A stretch of 64,000 bases of DNA, taken from the NCBI GenBank assembly GCA_038239305.1, contig JBBSEW010000006.1, forward strand, positions 48,195 through 112,194. The letters are read 5' to 3'. Positions 34,249-43,161 of this stretch are shown here, one piece after another. Each line of letters opens with the position of its first letter. Position 1 is the first letter of the stretch. The notes beneath the pieces are model-generated. The model was not told the DNA's origin. It was given only the letters and a program-made list of their open reading frames with translations, and did no database searches. This DNA comes from JALYUA01 sp038239305. GTDB lineage: Bacteria > Acidobacteriota > Thermoanaerobaculia > UBA5066 > Gp7-AA6. A program made the translations under genes and the position numbers.

Positions 34249-35946
34249 TCAGTCTCCGGGCGGCGTCGCACGCGCCGCTCCCGCGATCGTGACGCGGGCG
34301 CGGTCCAGCGCCTCGTCGATGTCCGAGACGAAGTTTTCGCGGCCGTAGGCGTCCAGCCGTCCGGCGTGGTCGAGCGCGGAGAGCGGCTGCGCCTGGATTC
34401 CCGCGATCAGGAGCCGGACCCTCTGCCGGGCAAAGGAAGCGTGAAGCTCGTCCAGAACCCGGATGCCGGACGCATCCATGACCGGGACGTTGCGCATGCG
34501 CAGGATGAAAACAAGCGGCTTCCGCGCCACGAACTGGAGGACTTCCTGGATCTTGTAGGCCGCTCCGAAAAAAAACGGGCCGTTCACCTCGTACACCTCC
34601 ACGCCGGGAGGGACGCGGCGCCGCGCGATCCCGTCCACATCGGATGCCATTGTGCCGTCCGGCGCGTCCTCGAGCTCCGACGAGATGGCTTCGACGTTGG
34701 TAGCGTCCGCCATGCGTTTGATGAACAGAAACGCCGCCAGGACGACGCCCACCTGGACGGCCACCGTCAGATCGACGAGGACCGTCAGGAAGAAAGTCGC
34801 GAGGAGAACGGCGACGTCGCTGCGCGGCGCGCGGAGAAGGGTCGCAAACGATCTCCACTCGCTCATGTGGTACGAGACGACGACCAGAACAGCCGCGAGG
34901 GCCGCGAGGGGGATCGCGCGCGTCGATCGGCCGAGGAACACGAGAACGAGCAGTACCGTCACCGAGTGGACCATGCCGGCGACCGGGGTGCGGCCGCCGT
35001 TCTTCACATTGGTGGCCGTGCGCGCTATCGCGCCCGTCGCTGGAATTCCGCCGAAAAGTCCCGACCCGATATTGGCAATGCCTACAGCGACGAGCTCCAG
35101 GTTCGACTTGTGCCGGGCTCCGATCATCCCGTCTGCGACGACGGCCGACAAGAGCGACTCGATCGCCGCGAGCAGGGCGATCGTCAGGGCCGGAGAGAGG
35201 AGCTCACGCACGCGCGCAACGGAGAGAGTCGGAAAGTGCGGAGCGGGGATTCCCGCATGGATGTCTCCGAATCGGGATCCGATGGTCTCAACCGGTATCT
35301 GCAGCCAGGCCACGGCGGCGGTCGCCGCGACGATCGCGACGATGGGGGCCGGAATGCGGCGCGACACTCTCGGCCACAGCATGAGAATCCCGAGAGAGCC
35401 CGCCGCGACCCCGACCGTCGGCAGCGAAGGGGCCTGTATGTGCCCGGCATAGGCGATCCATTTCTCGATGAAGGGCCCGGGAACGGCCCCCATGTGCAGG
35501 CCGAGGAGATCCTTCACCTGCGACGAGAAGATGATGATCGCGATCCCGCTGGTGAATCCGGTGACGACCGGATAGGGGATGAACTTGATGGCGCCGCCGA
35601 ACCGGGCGAAACCGAGGCCGATCAGAATGAACCCGGCGATTATCGTCGACAGGACGAGACCCTCGAATCCGTACTTCTCGACGATGCCGAAGACGATCAC
35701 GACGAAAGCGCCGGTCGGACCCGCGATCTGCACGCGGCTGCCTCCGAGCGCCGAAACCAGGAACCCGGCGACCACGGCGGTCACGAGCCCCTTCTCGGGC
35801 GGAACTCCGGACGCGATGGCGAACGCAAGGGCGAGCGGTATGGCGACGATTCCGACCACGAGACCGGCCTGCAGGTCCGCCAGGAACTGGCGCGGCGTAT
35901 AGCCGCGCAGCGCCACCACGGATTTCGGAAGAAAGCTCGCGGTCAC
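34249..35946 (-). CDS. SulP-family anion transporter with STAS domain
   Basis: Inner-membrane transporter of 565 aa from GTG 35946. About 10-12 TM segments cover residues 20-435, with the family signature regions GLVVGIVAIPLALAFAIASG, GSRVQIAGPTGAFVVIV and GFTSGIAIIIFSSQVK. A C-terminal STAS domain (about 450-550: FFFGAAYKIQEVL, ILRMRNVPVMDASGIRVLDE) completes the SLC26/SulP layout. Substrate may be sulfate, bicarbonate or another anion; no carbonic anhydrase or sulfate-assimilation gene is adjacent. A 61-nt gap separates it from the small protein upstream. Confidence 0.93.
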   Translation of the reverse strand: MTASFLPKSVVALRGYTPRQFLADLQAGLVVGIVAIPLALAFAIASGVPPEKGLVTAVVAGFLVSALGGSRVQIAGPTGAFVVIVFGIVEKYGFEGLVLSTIIAGFILIGLGFARFGGAIKFIPYPVVTGFTSGIAIIIFSSQVKDLLGLHMGAVPGPFIEKWIAYAGHIQAPSLPTVGVAAGSLGILMLWPRVSRRIPAPIVAIVAATAAVAWLQIPVETIGSRFGDIHAGIPAPHFPTLSVARVRELLSPALTIALLAAIESLLSAVVADGMIGARHKSNLELVAVGIANIGSGLFGGIPATGAIARTATNVKNGGRTPVAGMVHSVTVLLVLVFLGRSTRAIPLAALAAVLVVVSYHMSEWRSFATLLRAPRSDVAVLLATFFLTVLVDLTVAVQVGVVLAAFLFIKRMADATNVEAISSELEDAPDGTMASDVDGIARRRVPPGVEVYEVNGPFFFGAAYKIQEVLQFVARKPLVFILRMRNVPVMDASGIRVLDELHASFARQRVRLLIAGIQAQPLSALDHAGRLDAYGRENFVSDIDEALDRARVTIAGAARATPPGD

Positions 35947-36007
35947 CGAAGCCTCGTTTCGCCGGCGAGCCGGCCCGGATCCGCGGACGGAAGACGGTCA
36001 GGCGGTA

Positions 36008-36427
36008 TCAGCGAATCGGGCGGATGTCTCGCAGATCGTGGTTCGCGATCGAAAGCTGGACATGCGAGCCTTCGACGTACCGCTGATACTGCGCGCGCGT
36101 CACGGGGAACCGGTACGAGGCGTTGGCCTCTCCTTCCCGCGCTTCGAAGACCAGGTAGTAGGTCCCGTCGCCGGCGTAGCTCGTGCCGCCCGATCCGGGA
36201 GGCTCGTATTCGCGGCCGACCACCGTGGCTTCGAGGGTCTGATAACCGCGGGAGGGATCTCTCGTTTTTTTCGTTGCCGACGTGCCGCTGCCGCTCGAAG
36301 TCGCGCAGGAAGCTCTGCCGAAGACGAGGCCGGCTCCGAGCCCGAAGACCACGAACAGGACACCCACGCCGCGCATCGCCTTCGCGGATCGTCCGAATTC
36401 GGTCTTTCCGGGGTGAGTCGTCGTCAC
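36008..36427 (-). CDS. Small exported or anchored hypothetical protein
   Basis: A 139-aa protein with one hydrophobic segment (residues 19-37, MRGVGVLFVVFGLGAGLVFG), then a low-complexity Ser/Thr linker and a soluble domain of about 80 aa (YQTLEATVVGREYEPPG, GTYYLVFEAREGEANASYRF, ARAQYQRYVEG-like region near the end). The domain resembles DUF3592-like or similar small beta domains, but I do not assign it firmly. GTG 36427 follows AAGGAAG and comes 3 nt after the stop of the upstream small gene, so both form one operon. The SulP gene follows in the same direction. Confidence 0.6.
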   Translation of the reverse strand: MTTTHPGKTEFGRSAKAMRGVGVLFVVFGLGAGLVFGRASCATSSGSGTSATKKTRDPSRGYQTLEATVVGREYEPPGSGGTSYAGDGTYYLVFEAREGEANASYRFPVTRAQYQRYVEGSHVQLSIANHDLRDIRPIR

Positions 36428-36430
36428 AGT

Positions 36431-36673
36431 TCACTTCCTTTCGCGCGCGAGCCGCTCGATCTCCTGGCGCGCCCGGTCGAGCGCCTCCCGCGCGGAGCGA
36501 AGCAGCTCCACGGAGACGACGCGCCCTTCCTCGAAGACCGTGTGTCCGAGCGCCGAAAAGGACCGCCCGAGCTGCCGAAGCTCGTCTGACATCGCCATCT
36601 CCCGTTCACCGCCCTGTCCGCCTGGTCCACTGGTTCCGGCCTGTCCGCCCTGCCCGCCTGTTTCGTCGGCCAT
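36431..36673 (-). CDS. Small helical protein, function unknown
   Basis: An 80-aa protein from ATG 36673, picked because AGAAGGAGGCGG lies directly upstream; the frame continues open to 36784 through a simple-sequence repeat and that part is probably not translated. Residues 1-25 are Gly-rich. Residues 30-80 (from DELRQLGRSFSALGHTVFEE to the end) form one long charged helix, likely a coiled coil, with no membrane segment. It is translated just before the anchored protein at 36427. No homologous family recognised. Confidence 0.55.
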   Translation of the reverse strand: MADETGGQGGQAGTSGPGGQGGEREMAMSDELRQLGRSFSALGHTVFEEGRVVSVELLRSAREALDRARQEIERLARERK

Positions 36674-36682
36674 CGTCCGCCT

Positions 36683-36770
36683 CCTTCTCCTCTGTCTTCT
36701 TGCTCCTCTGTCTTCTGGCTCGTCTGGCTTCTCGCTCCTCTGGCTTCTCGTCTCGCCTCCGGACTGTTCC
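36683..36770. repeat. Degenerate CTCCTCTGTCTTCTGG-type tandem repeats
   Basis: Pyrimidine-rich imperfect repeats of about 15-16 bp (CTCCTCTGTCTTCTTG, CTCCTCTGTCTTCTGG, CTCGTCTGGCTTCTCG, CTCCTCTGGCTTCTCG). They lie just upstream of the small helical protein gene on the minus strand, where they read as purine-rich leader sequence. Confidence 0.65.
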
Positions 36771-36918
36771 GGGTCCGGCTCCATCCTAGACCTCGGAGGG
36801 CGTCCATGGGCGCCAGCGGAACAAAAGCATCATCTTCGCCCGTCTCGTGCCTCCTTGCCCCGCAGGCCGTGGTCGCATAACGTCTGCCGGCGGCCCGAGG
36901 GCTCGCTAAGGAGGATTC

Positions 36919-37935
36919 GTGAAGACAGCGACTCGCGCCCGCGTGGCACTCGTGGGGCTCGGCCCGATCGGGGTCGAAGTCGGAAGAGCGCTCGCGGGCC
37001 GCCTTCACGTCGAAGTTCTCGGCGCGGCAGACCCGGCTCCGGACAAGGCTGGCAAGAGCCTCGGAGAAATCACCGGATGGCCCGCCGGCGGACCTACGGT
37101 CGACAGCCGGGCGGCGGATCTCTATGCTCGCTCGGCGGCGAGCCGCGGCCGGGGTGACGTCGTCCTTCTCTGTACGGGCTCGCGGCTCGAGTCGGTGATC
37201 TCGCAGATCGAAGAAGCCATCGACGCCGGGATGCACGTCGTCTCCTCGTGCGAAGAGCTCTCCTTTCCCGAGCTCCAGAATCCCGCACTCGGACGCCGGA
37301 TCGACGAGCGCGCCAGGGCGAAGGGCGTGGCCGTGATCGGAACGGGCGTGAATCCCGGCCTCGTCATGGACCGCCTCGCCCTCGCCGCCGCCGCCGCCTG
37401 CGTTCGCGTGGACGGCGTGAGGGTCACGCGGGTCGTCGACGCCGCGAAACGCCGAGGCCCGCTCCGCGCGAAGGTCGGAGCGGGCATCTCCCGGGAGGAG
37501 TTTCTGGCGGGAGTGGCGGCGAAGAAGCTCGGGCACGTCGGGCTCTCCGAATCCGCCGCGATGATCGCCCTGGGCCTCGGCCTGCCGATCGACGCGATCG
37601 CCGAGACGATCGAGCCGGTGATCGCGGAGCGCGAGACGGACGGCGTGCCGGCGGGACGGGTGCTGGGTCTCCACCAGATCTCGACCGTCCGTGCCGGTGA
37701 CCAGCCGAAGGTCGTTCTGGACCTGACGATGGCAGTCGGCGTCTCGAACCCCGGAGACACGATCGAGATCACGGGCGACCCGCCGGTTCACCTGCACGTC
37801 GCCAACGGCTTTCACGGCGATCGCGCGACGGTCGGATGCCTTTTGAACGCCATTCCCTTCGTCATCGAGGCGGCGCCCGGGTTGCACACGGTCGTCACCC
37901 TCCCGCTCTTCGGGCTGGTGCCGCAGAGCGCCTGA
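36919..37935 (+). CDS. Dihydrodipicolinate-reductase-like / 2,4-diaminopentanoate dehydrogenase-like oxidoreductase
   Basis: A 338-aa NAD(P)-dependent enzyme. The nucleotide-binding loop is LVGLGPIGVEVGRAL (residues 10-24). GDVVLLCTGSRLESV and HVVSSCEELSFPEL follow, and GTGVNPGLVMD (near 145) is the feature typical of 2,4-diaminopentanoate dehydrogenase-type proteins. The C-terminal half is the oligomerisation/substrate domain. The true substrate is open: no ornithine-degradation genes are adjacent. GTG 36919 has AAGGAGGA 6 nt upstream. It stands alone, followed after 70 nt by an SRPBCC gene. Confidence 0.8.
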   Translation: MKTATRARVALVGLGPIGVEVGRALAGRLHVEVLGAADPAPDKAGKSLGEITGWPAGGPTVDSRAADLYARSAASRGRGDVVLLCTGSRLESVISQIEEAIDAGMHVVSSCEELSFPELQNPALGRRIDERARAKGVAVIGTGVNPGLVMDRLALAAAAACVRVDGVRVTRVVDAAKRRGPLRAKVGAGISREEFLAGVAAKKLGHVGLSESAAMIALGLGLPIDAIAETIEPVIAERETDGVPAGRVLGLHQISTVRAGDQPKVVLDLTMAVGVSNPGDTIEITGDPPVHLHVANGFHGDRATVGCLLNAIPFVIEAAPGLHTVVTLPLFGLVPQSA

Positions 37936-38005
37936 GAGGTCCGCGCGTTGCGGCGGCCTCCGGGAGCGGACCTCCGGGACCGCGCGCGCCCGTGAGAACG
38001 AGCGA

Positions 38006-38479
38006 ATGACCATGTATCGCCTCGAACGCACCACCCGGATTCCGGCCCCCCTGGAGGACGTCTTCGCCTTCTTTTCCGACGCCGGAAACCTCGCGCGGAT
38101 CACACCTCCGTGGCTGCGGTTCCGCCTTCACGGAGCGGCACCGGAGCGGATGGAAGCCGGGGTGCGGCTGGAATACCGGATCCGCTGGCTCGTCTTCCGG
38201 CTGCGGTGGGTCACGCGAATCACGCAGTGGACGCCTCTCTCGGGGTTTCAGGATCTCCAGGAGCGCGGCCCCTACCAGACGTGGATTCACACGCATTCTT
38301 TCTCCGCCGACGGAGCCGGGGTTCTCATGACGGACCGGGTCGACTACGCGCTGCCCCTCGGCTTTCTGGGAAGAATCGCGCACGCTCTCGTCGTGAGGCG
38401 GCAGCTCGAGGGAATCTTCGAATTTCGGCGTCGCGCAACCGAACGGATCTTCGGTGCGGAAAGCGAGGGCACCCGATGA
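38006..38479 (+). CDS. SRPBCC-fold (START-like) protein
   Basis: A 157-aa ligand-binding-fold protein of the kind often annotated as a cell-division inhibitor or polyketide cyclase-like protein. The start YRLERTTRIPAPLEDVFAFF and LARITPPWLRF are characteristic, as are the core strand YRIRWLVFRLRWVTRITQW and the final helix IAHALVVRRQLEGIFEFRR. No catalytic residues can be assigned. The 3' end overlaps or abuts the photolyase start (GTG 38454 or TTG 38511). SRPBCC genes of this type are often found next to photolyase genes, in line with this context. Confidence 0.85.
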   Translation: MTMYRLERTTRIPAPLEDVFAFFSDAGNLARITPPWLRFRLHGAAPERMEAGVRLEYRIRWLVFRLRWVTRITQWTPLSGFQDLQERGPYQTWIHTHSFSADGAGVLMTDRVDYALPLGFLGRIAHALVVRRQLEGIFEFRRRATERIFGAESEGTR

Positions 38480-38510
38480 AACGTCGCCCGAGAGAAAGCG
38501 CTCACCGGGT

Positions 38511-39965
38511 TTGACGACCATAGTTCACTGGTTTCGCCGGGACCTCCGCCTCGCGGACAACACCTCTCTCCTCGCGGCCGCGCACGACGCCGACCGGGTC
38601 GTTCCCGTTTTCGTCCTCGACGATCACTACGGCCTCGACCCGAACGTCGGCCCATCCCGGTTTCGTTTCTTGCGCGAAAGCCTGGAAGAGCTCGAGCGTT
38701 CCCTCGCGGAGCGCGGCGGGCGCCTCGTCGTGCGGCGCGGGCCTCCGGAGAAGGCGTTGCCCGCGCTCGTTTCGGAGACGGGTGCCCGATGCGTTTACGC
38801 CAACGCGGAGATCGGGCCGTACCCCGAAGCCCGTGACCGCGCTGTGGCCTCGGCGCTCGAAGAGAAAAGCTCCACGCTTCGGGTCTTCGGCGACGCTCTC
38901 CTCGTCGAGCCCGACGCGATTCTCTCCGGCGCGGGCGAGCCGTACACGGGCTACTCCCCCTTCGCGAAGCGGTGGCAAAGCGTGGAGAAGCGGGCCCCCG
39001 GTCCGGAGCCGGCGCGACTCGCCACTCCCGCGCTGCCGACGGTACCGCTCGCGCGGGTGCAGGCGTGGAAAAACGCTGCGGAGAATCCGCTCGCTCCGCG
39101 AGGCGGCGAAGCGGAGGCGGGGCGGCTCCTCGGTAGATTCACCACGGATGCCCTGGAGCGCTACGCGACCTCACGTGACCGGCCGGACGAGGACGGGACG
39201 TCGGTCCTCTCTCCGCACCTGCACTTCGGAACGATTTCTCCCCGGCAGATACGGGCCGCGCTCATGGCAGCCGCCGACGCGGACCCCCGGGTTCGATCCG
39301 GGGCCCACCGGTTCGAGCTCGAGCTCGCCTGGCGCGAATTCTTCCATCACGTCCTGTTTCACTTTCCTCGCGTCGAGGAGGAGAGCTTTCGACCGGCCTT
39401 CGATCGGATCGCCTGGGCAGAACCGGGAGCGGCGCTGGACGCGTGGAAGTCCGGGCGGACCGGGTTTCCGTTCATTGACGCCGGTATGCGCCAGCTCTCC
39501 TCGACTCACTGGATGCACAACCGAGTGCGCATGGCCGCGGGCTCCTTCCTGACGAAAGACCTTCACCTCCACTGGCGGGAGGGAGAGTCGTGGTTCAACC
39601 GCCAGCTCGCGGACGCCGACCTCGCCAACAACAACGGCGGCTGGCAGTGGGTCGCCGGCTCGGGAACGGACGCGGCGCCGTATTTTCGGATCTTCCATCC
39701 CGTCCTCCAGTCGAAGAAATTCGACCCGCACGGCACCTACATCCGGCGTTTCGTCCCGGAGCTCGCCCGGGTGCCCGAAACGAAAATCCACGAGCCCTGG
39801 ACGATGACCGCGGCGGAACAGAGCGCGGCCGGATGCCGGATCGGATTCGAATATCCCGCTCCGATCCTCGACCACGCTACCGAGAGGCTCCGCGCCCTCG
39901 CGATGTTCGACGTGATACGTGTTTCCCCGGCGTCCATGGCAAGGCCGGCCCCGTTCGCTGGATGA
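38511..39965 (+). CDS. phr: Deoxyribodipyrimidine photolyase
   Basis: Light-driven repair of UV cyclobutane dimers. The N-terminal antenna domain begins TTIVHWFRRDLRLADNTSL, and the C-terminal FAD domain has LHFGTISPRQIR, ELAWREFFHHVLFHFP, FPFIDAGMRQL, WMHNRVRMAAGSFLTKDL and NNNGGWQWVAGSGTDAAP, all typical of class I photolyases. About 484 aa from TTG 38511, the position that puts the conserved start at the N-terminus; GTG 38454 would add 19 residues and overlap the upstream gene. It forms part of the repair neighbourhood with the exonuclease/ligase pair just downstream. Confidence 0.93.
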   Translation: MTTIVHWFRRDLRLADNTSLLAAAHDADRVVPVFVLDDHYGLDPNVGPSRFRFLRESLEELERSLAERGGRLVVRRGPPEKALPALVSETGARCVYANAEIGPYPEARDRAVASALEEKSSTLRVFGDALLVEPDAILSGAGEPYTGYSPFAKRWQSVEKRAPGPEPARLATPALPTVPLARVQAWKNAAENPLAPRGGEAEAGRLLGRFTTDALERYATSRDRPDEDGTSVLSPHLHFGTISPRQIRAALMAAADADPRVRSGAHRFELELAWREFFHHVLFHFPRVEEESFRPAFDRIAWAEPGAALDAWKSGRTGFPFIDAGMRQLSSTHWMHNRVRMAAGSFLTKDLHLHWREGESWFNRQLADADLANNNGGWQWVAGSGTDAAPYFRIFHPVLQSKKFDPHGTYIRRFVPELARVPETKIHEPWTMTAAEQSAAGCRIGFEYPAPILDHATERLRALAMFDVIRVSPASMARPAPFAG

Positions 39966-39974
39966 TCCGGCGAT

Positions 39975-40040
39975 AGTTCGATCGCCCGATCGATCGCGAG
40001 ATCAGGAGATCGCATGTCGTGAGATCGCGAGATCGTGAGC
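39975..40040 (-). repeat. Repeat family B, copy 2 (inverted)
   Basis: The complement of the GATCTCGC array: CGATCGATCGCGAGATCAGG and GTGAGATCGCGAGATCGTGA with GATC at about 8-bp steps. It lies between the photolyase stop and the exonuclease gene. Confidence 0.65.
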
Positions 40041-40104
40041 CGTGAGAAGCAGCGCGTCCCGTCTCTTCTCGCCAGCTGGCTGATTGCTTGCACGGAGAGC
40101 CGCC

Positions 40105-41169
40105 ATGACGGACACCGCGGCGCCCCATCTCTTCTCGAGAGAGGAGGGCCTTTTTCTCCCGGCATTCCAGGCCTGGATCGATCCACCGGCGCCCGCTCCG
40201 CGAGCGATCCTGTCGCACGGCCACGCGGATCACGCCGCCGCCGGGCACGGGGAGATCTGGGCGAGCCCGGAAACGCTGTCGATCTACCGGATCCGCCATC
40301 CCGAATGGCGGGGCACCGCTCGCGCGCTGGCGTGGGAAGAAAACGTCGCCGGCGAAGGCGTGGGCCTCGCGCTTCACCGCGCCGGCCACATCCTCGGGGC
40401 CGCGCAGATCCGCGTCGAAGGTCCCGAGGGATCGACCCTCTACACGGGGGACTTCCGGCGCAGCGAGTCCCGCACGACGCGGCCGGCCGCCGCCCCGCGC
40501 GCGGACGTACTGGTAATGGAAAGCACGTTCGGGCTGCCCGTCTTTCGTTTTCCCCCGCGGTCGGAGAGCGAGGCGCGACTCGTCGCCGAATGCCGTCGCG
40601 CCGGCGAAGAGGGCGCGGTCGCGATCGTCCTCGCCTACGCCCTCGGAAAATCCCAGGACGCCGTTCTCGCGCTGACGGAAGCCGGGATTCCGACGGTGCT
40701 TCACGGCGCCGCGTGGAAGATCCTCCCGGCATATGAAGAGGCGGGCTTCTCCTTCCCCCTGTCGCGCCCCTATGCGAGCGGTCCGGCCCAGGCGGGCGAG
40801 GTACTGGTCGTTCCGCCGAATTGCATCCGGACGCCGGTCGTTCGAAAAATCCGGAAGCGGCGGATTCTCTACCTCTCGGGGTGGGCCATGCGGGAGGCGT
40901 CACGAGCGGAGTTCGACGCGGACGTCCTGCTCCCCATTTCGGATCACGCGGACTTCGACGAGCTCCTCGCGCACGTCTCCGATGTCGCGCCGGCGGGCAT
41001 TCGGACGCACCACGGCTACGCCCGCGATCTCGCTCGCATCCTTTCTCGCGGCGGGCGGAAAGCGGAGCCCCTCTCGGAGGGCGGCGAGCGGGCGCGCGAG
41101 GACGCCGAAGATACGGACATGCCGGCCCCGAAACGGGACGGCGGGCAGGAAGCGGAACCGGAGCCGTGA
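40105..41169 (+). CDS. Ligase-associated DNA exonuclease (metallo-beta-lactamase/beta-CASP fold)
   Basis: A 354-aa nuclease of the ligase-associated DNA damage response type. The metal motif is LSHGHADHAAAGH (HxHxDH), with AGHILGAAQI and YTGDFRRSESRT, then VMESTFGLPVFRFP, LYLSGWAMRE and LPISDHADFDELL. The C-terminal 30 residues are charged and poorly ordered. ATG 40105 is chosen because GGAGAG lies 5-6 nt upstream; ATG 40084 is an alternative. The stop overlaps the ligase start (GTGA), so exonuclease and ligase are made together, as in the known ligase-associated repair system. The phosphoesterase partner PdeM is not in the window. Confidence 0.92.
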   Translation: MTDTAAPHLFSREEGLFLPAFQAWIDPPAPAPRAILSHGHADHAAAGHGEIWASPETLSIYRIRHPEWRGTARALAWEENVAGEGVGLALHRAGHILGAAQIRVEGPEGSTLYTGDFRRSESRTTRPAAAPRADVLVMESTFGLPVFRFPPRSESEARLVAECRRAGEEGAVAIVLAYALGKSQDAVLALTEAGIPTVLHGAAWKILPAYEEAGFSFPLSRPYASGPAQAGEVLVVPPNCIRTPVVRKIRKRRILYLSGWAMREASRAEFDADVLLPISDHADFDELLAHVSDVAPAGIRTHHGYARDLARILSRGGRKAEPLSEGGERAREDAEDTDMPAPKRDGGQEAEPEP

Positions 41170-42818
41170 GCGCGTATCGGGAGCTCGCGCGGGGCCTCGA
41201 CTCGGCTGCGTCGACGAGGAGCAGGCTCGCAAAAGTCGCTTCTCTCGCCGCGGCGCTCCGGCCCCTCGAAGATTCGGAGCTCGCAGCCGGCGCTCGGCTG
41301 CTCTCCGGCTCGCCCTTCGCGGAATGGGAGCAGGCCGTAATGTCCGTCGGCTGGGCCACCCTGTCGAAATCCGCCGCATCGATCACGGGCTGGGACATCG
41401 AAACCATCGGCGCGTCGGCGCGCGCGATCGGTGACGCCGGCGAGGCGATCGGCCTTCTCCTGCCCTCGGCGGTCGAGCGGAGCGAGCCGGTCACATCCCC
41501 TCTCGAGATCCGGGATGTGGACGAGCGTCTGAGAGAGCTCGCGACGAAGCGCCGCGCGGCGGACAAGCAGGCGATCGTCGAAGACCTCCTCCGCCGGTCG
41601 TCGCCGCTCGAAGCGCGCTACGTCGTGAAAACGCTCTCCGGCGGCCTGCGCGTCGGAGCGGAGCTCGCCACGATCGAGGAGGCGATCGCCGAGGCGTTCG
41701 GGGCGGATCGGGAGTCGGTCGCGCGCGCACATCGGGACTGCGGCGACATCGGTGAGACCGCCCTGGCGGCCCGACGGGGGTCGCTCGACGCCATCCGGTT
41801 CCGCATGTTCCATCCCGTCGGATTCATGCTCGCTTCGCCGATCGACAATCCCGAGGAGATCGAGTCGGAGCTCTCCCTGGACGTCGTCGAAGACAAGTTC
41901 GACGGCATCCGCGCGCACGCTCACAAGTCCGGGTCGCGAGTCGCGCTCTTCTCCCGGACGCTCGACGACGTCACCGCTCAGTTCCCCGAGATAGCGCTCG
42001 CCCTGGCGGCCGTCCCGGGGCAGTTTCTCCTCGACGGCGAAATCGTCGCGTGGAAAGAGGATCGCGTGGATTCCTTTTTCCGGCTTCAGCGCCGGCTCGG
42101 CCGCAAAGCGCCGGCGGTGGAGCTCCTTGCCGAGATCCCTGTCGCGTTTATCGCGTATGACTGTCTCGTCACGGGAGACACGCCGCTCTTCGAGCGTTCG
42201 TGGAGCGAGAGGCGCGGCGAGCTCGAGCGGCTCGCGGCCGCAGGCGGCTTTCGGCTCTCCGCCGTCCACCGGGCCGCGGACGCGGCAGCCCTCGAGTCGC
42301 TCTTTCGCTCCGCGAGAGAGCGCGGCAACGAGGGCCTCATGCTGAAACGCGAGGACTCGCCGTATCTCGCGGGCAAGCGCGGGCGGGCGTGGCGCAAATG
42401 GAAGAAAGCCCTCGCCACGCTCGACGTCGTCGTCACGGCCGTCGAGCAGGGAAACGGCAAGCGCGCCGGGATGCTGTCTGACTACACGTTCGCCGTGCGC
42501 GACGGCGATCGTTTCGTCAACATCGGTAAGGCGTACACGGGTCTCACCGACGAGGAGATCCGGAGGCTGGGTGCTCGCTTCCGGAAGATCACCGTCGGCC
42601 GCTACGGACCCGTGCGGGCCGTTTCTCCGGAGGTCGTGATCGAGGTCGCGTTCGACACGATCCAGAAGAGCCGCCGCCACAAGTCCGGCTTTGCGCTCCG
42701 CTTCCCCCGGATCGTGCGCCTGCGCGAAGACAAGAAAGCGGCGGAGATCGATACGGTCGGGAGAGTGGAAGAGATATGGGAGTCGGTGCAGGGAGGAGGG
42801 ACGGGGAAAATCGGGTGA
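41166..42818 (+). CDS. ATP-dependent DNA ligase
   Basis: About 550 aa. The N-terminal DNA-binding domain is followed by the adenylation domain with the active-site Lys244 in VEDKFDGIRA (KxDG) and by FLLDGEIVAW (motif III), AYDCLVTGD, NEGLMLKRE (motif IV) and WRKWKK (motif V). The C-terminal OB domain covers about 430-545 with KITVGRYGPVRAVSPEVVIE. The layout matches stand-alone ligases paired with the ligase-associated exonuclease, not NHEJ LigD, as polymerase and phosphoesterase domains are absent. It starts at GTG 41166, overlapping the exonuclease stop. Its own stop lies in the first unit of a GGGTGATC repeat array. Confidence 0.93.
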   Translation: MSAYRELARGLDSAASTRSRLAKVASLAAALRPLEDSELAAGARLLSGSPFAEWEQAVMSVGWATLSKSAASITGWDIETIGASARAIGDAGEAIGLLLPSAVERSEPVTSPLEIRDVDERLRELATKRRAADKQAIVEDLLRRSSPLEARYVVKTLSGGLRVGAELATIEEAIAEAFGADRESVARAHRDCGDIGETALAARRGSLDAIRFRMFHPVGFMLASPIDNPEEIESELSLDVVEDKFDGIRAHAHKSGSRVALFSRTLDDVTAQFPEIALALAAVPGQFLLDGEIVAWKEDRVDSFFRLQRRLGRKAPAVELLAEIPVAFIAYDCLVTGDTPLFERSWSERRGELERLAAAGGFRLSAVHRAADAAALESLFRSARERGNEGLMLKREDSPYLAGKRGRAWRKWKKALATLDVVVTAVEQGNGKRAGMLSDYTFAVRDGDRFVNIGKAYTGLTDEEIRRLGARFRKITVGRYGPVRAVSPEVVIEVAFDTIQKSRRHKSGFALRFPRIVRLREDKKAAEIDTVGRVEEIWESVQGGGTGKIG

Positions 42819-42846
42819 TCGGGTGATCAATCAGGGGATCGGGTGA
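42808..42846. repeat. Repeat family C, copy 2 (overlaps the ligase stop)
   Basis: AATCGGGTGATCGGGTGATC then AATCAGGGGATCGGGTGA. The first GGGTGATC contains the ligase TGA. Confidence 0.7.
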
Positions 42847-42882
42847 GGGAGGATCGGGCAAAGGCGGGATCGGCCTTGTTGT

Positions 42883-42937
42883 TCGAATCTCGCGATCTCG
42901 CGATCTCATGATCTCGCGATCAATCGAACTATCGGGG
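42883..42937. repeat. Repeat family B, copy 3
   Basis: CGAATCTCGC, then GATCTCGC, GATCTCAT, GATCTCGC, GATCAATC in 8-bp steps, ending GAACTATC. Confidence 0.75.
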
Positions 42938-42963
42938 AGAATCGGTAGATCGTCCGGGTGTTC

Positions 42964-43003
42964 GTGTTCGGGTGATCGATCCGGGAATCGGGTGATGGAG
43001 GAT
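42964..43003. repeat. Repeat family C, copy 3
   Basis: TTCGGGTGATCGATCCGGGA followed by ATCGGGTGATGGAGGATCGG. Confidence 0.6.
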
Positions 43004-43031
43004 CGGGCGAAGAGGGGATCGGCCTTGTTGT

Positions 43032-43075
43032 TCGAATCTCGCGATCTCATGATCTCGCGATCAATCGAACTATCA
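43032..43075. repeat. Repeat family B, copy 4 (one unit shorter)
   Basis: Same as copy 3 but with one GATCTCGC unit fewer, which shows that the unit number varies between copies. Confidence 0.75.
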
Positions 43076-43107
43076 GGAAGAATCGGTAGATCGTCCGGGT
43101 GTTCGTG

Positions 43108-43150
43108 TTCGGGTGATCGATCCGGGAATCGGGTGACTAGCGAATCGGGA
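43108..43150. repeat. Repeat family C, copy 4
   Basis: A second TTCGGGTGATCGATCCGGGA followed by ATCGGGTGACTAGCGAATCG. Confidence 0.6.
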
Positions 43151-43161
43151 AGAGGGCTCGC

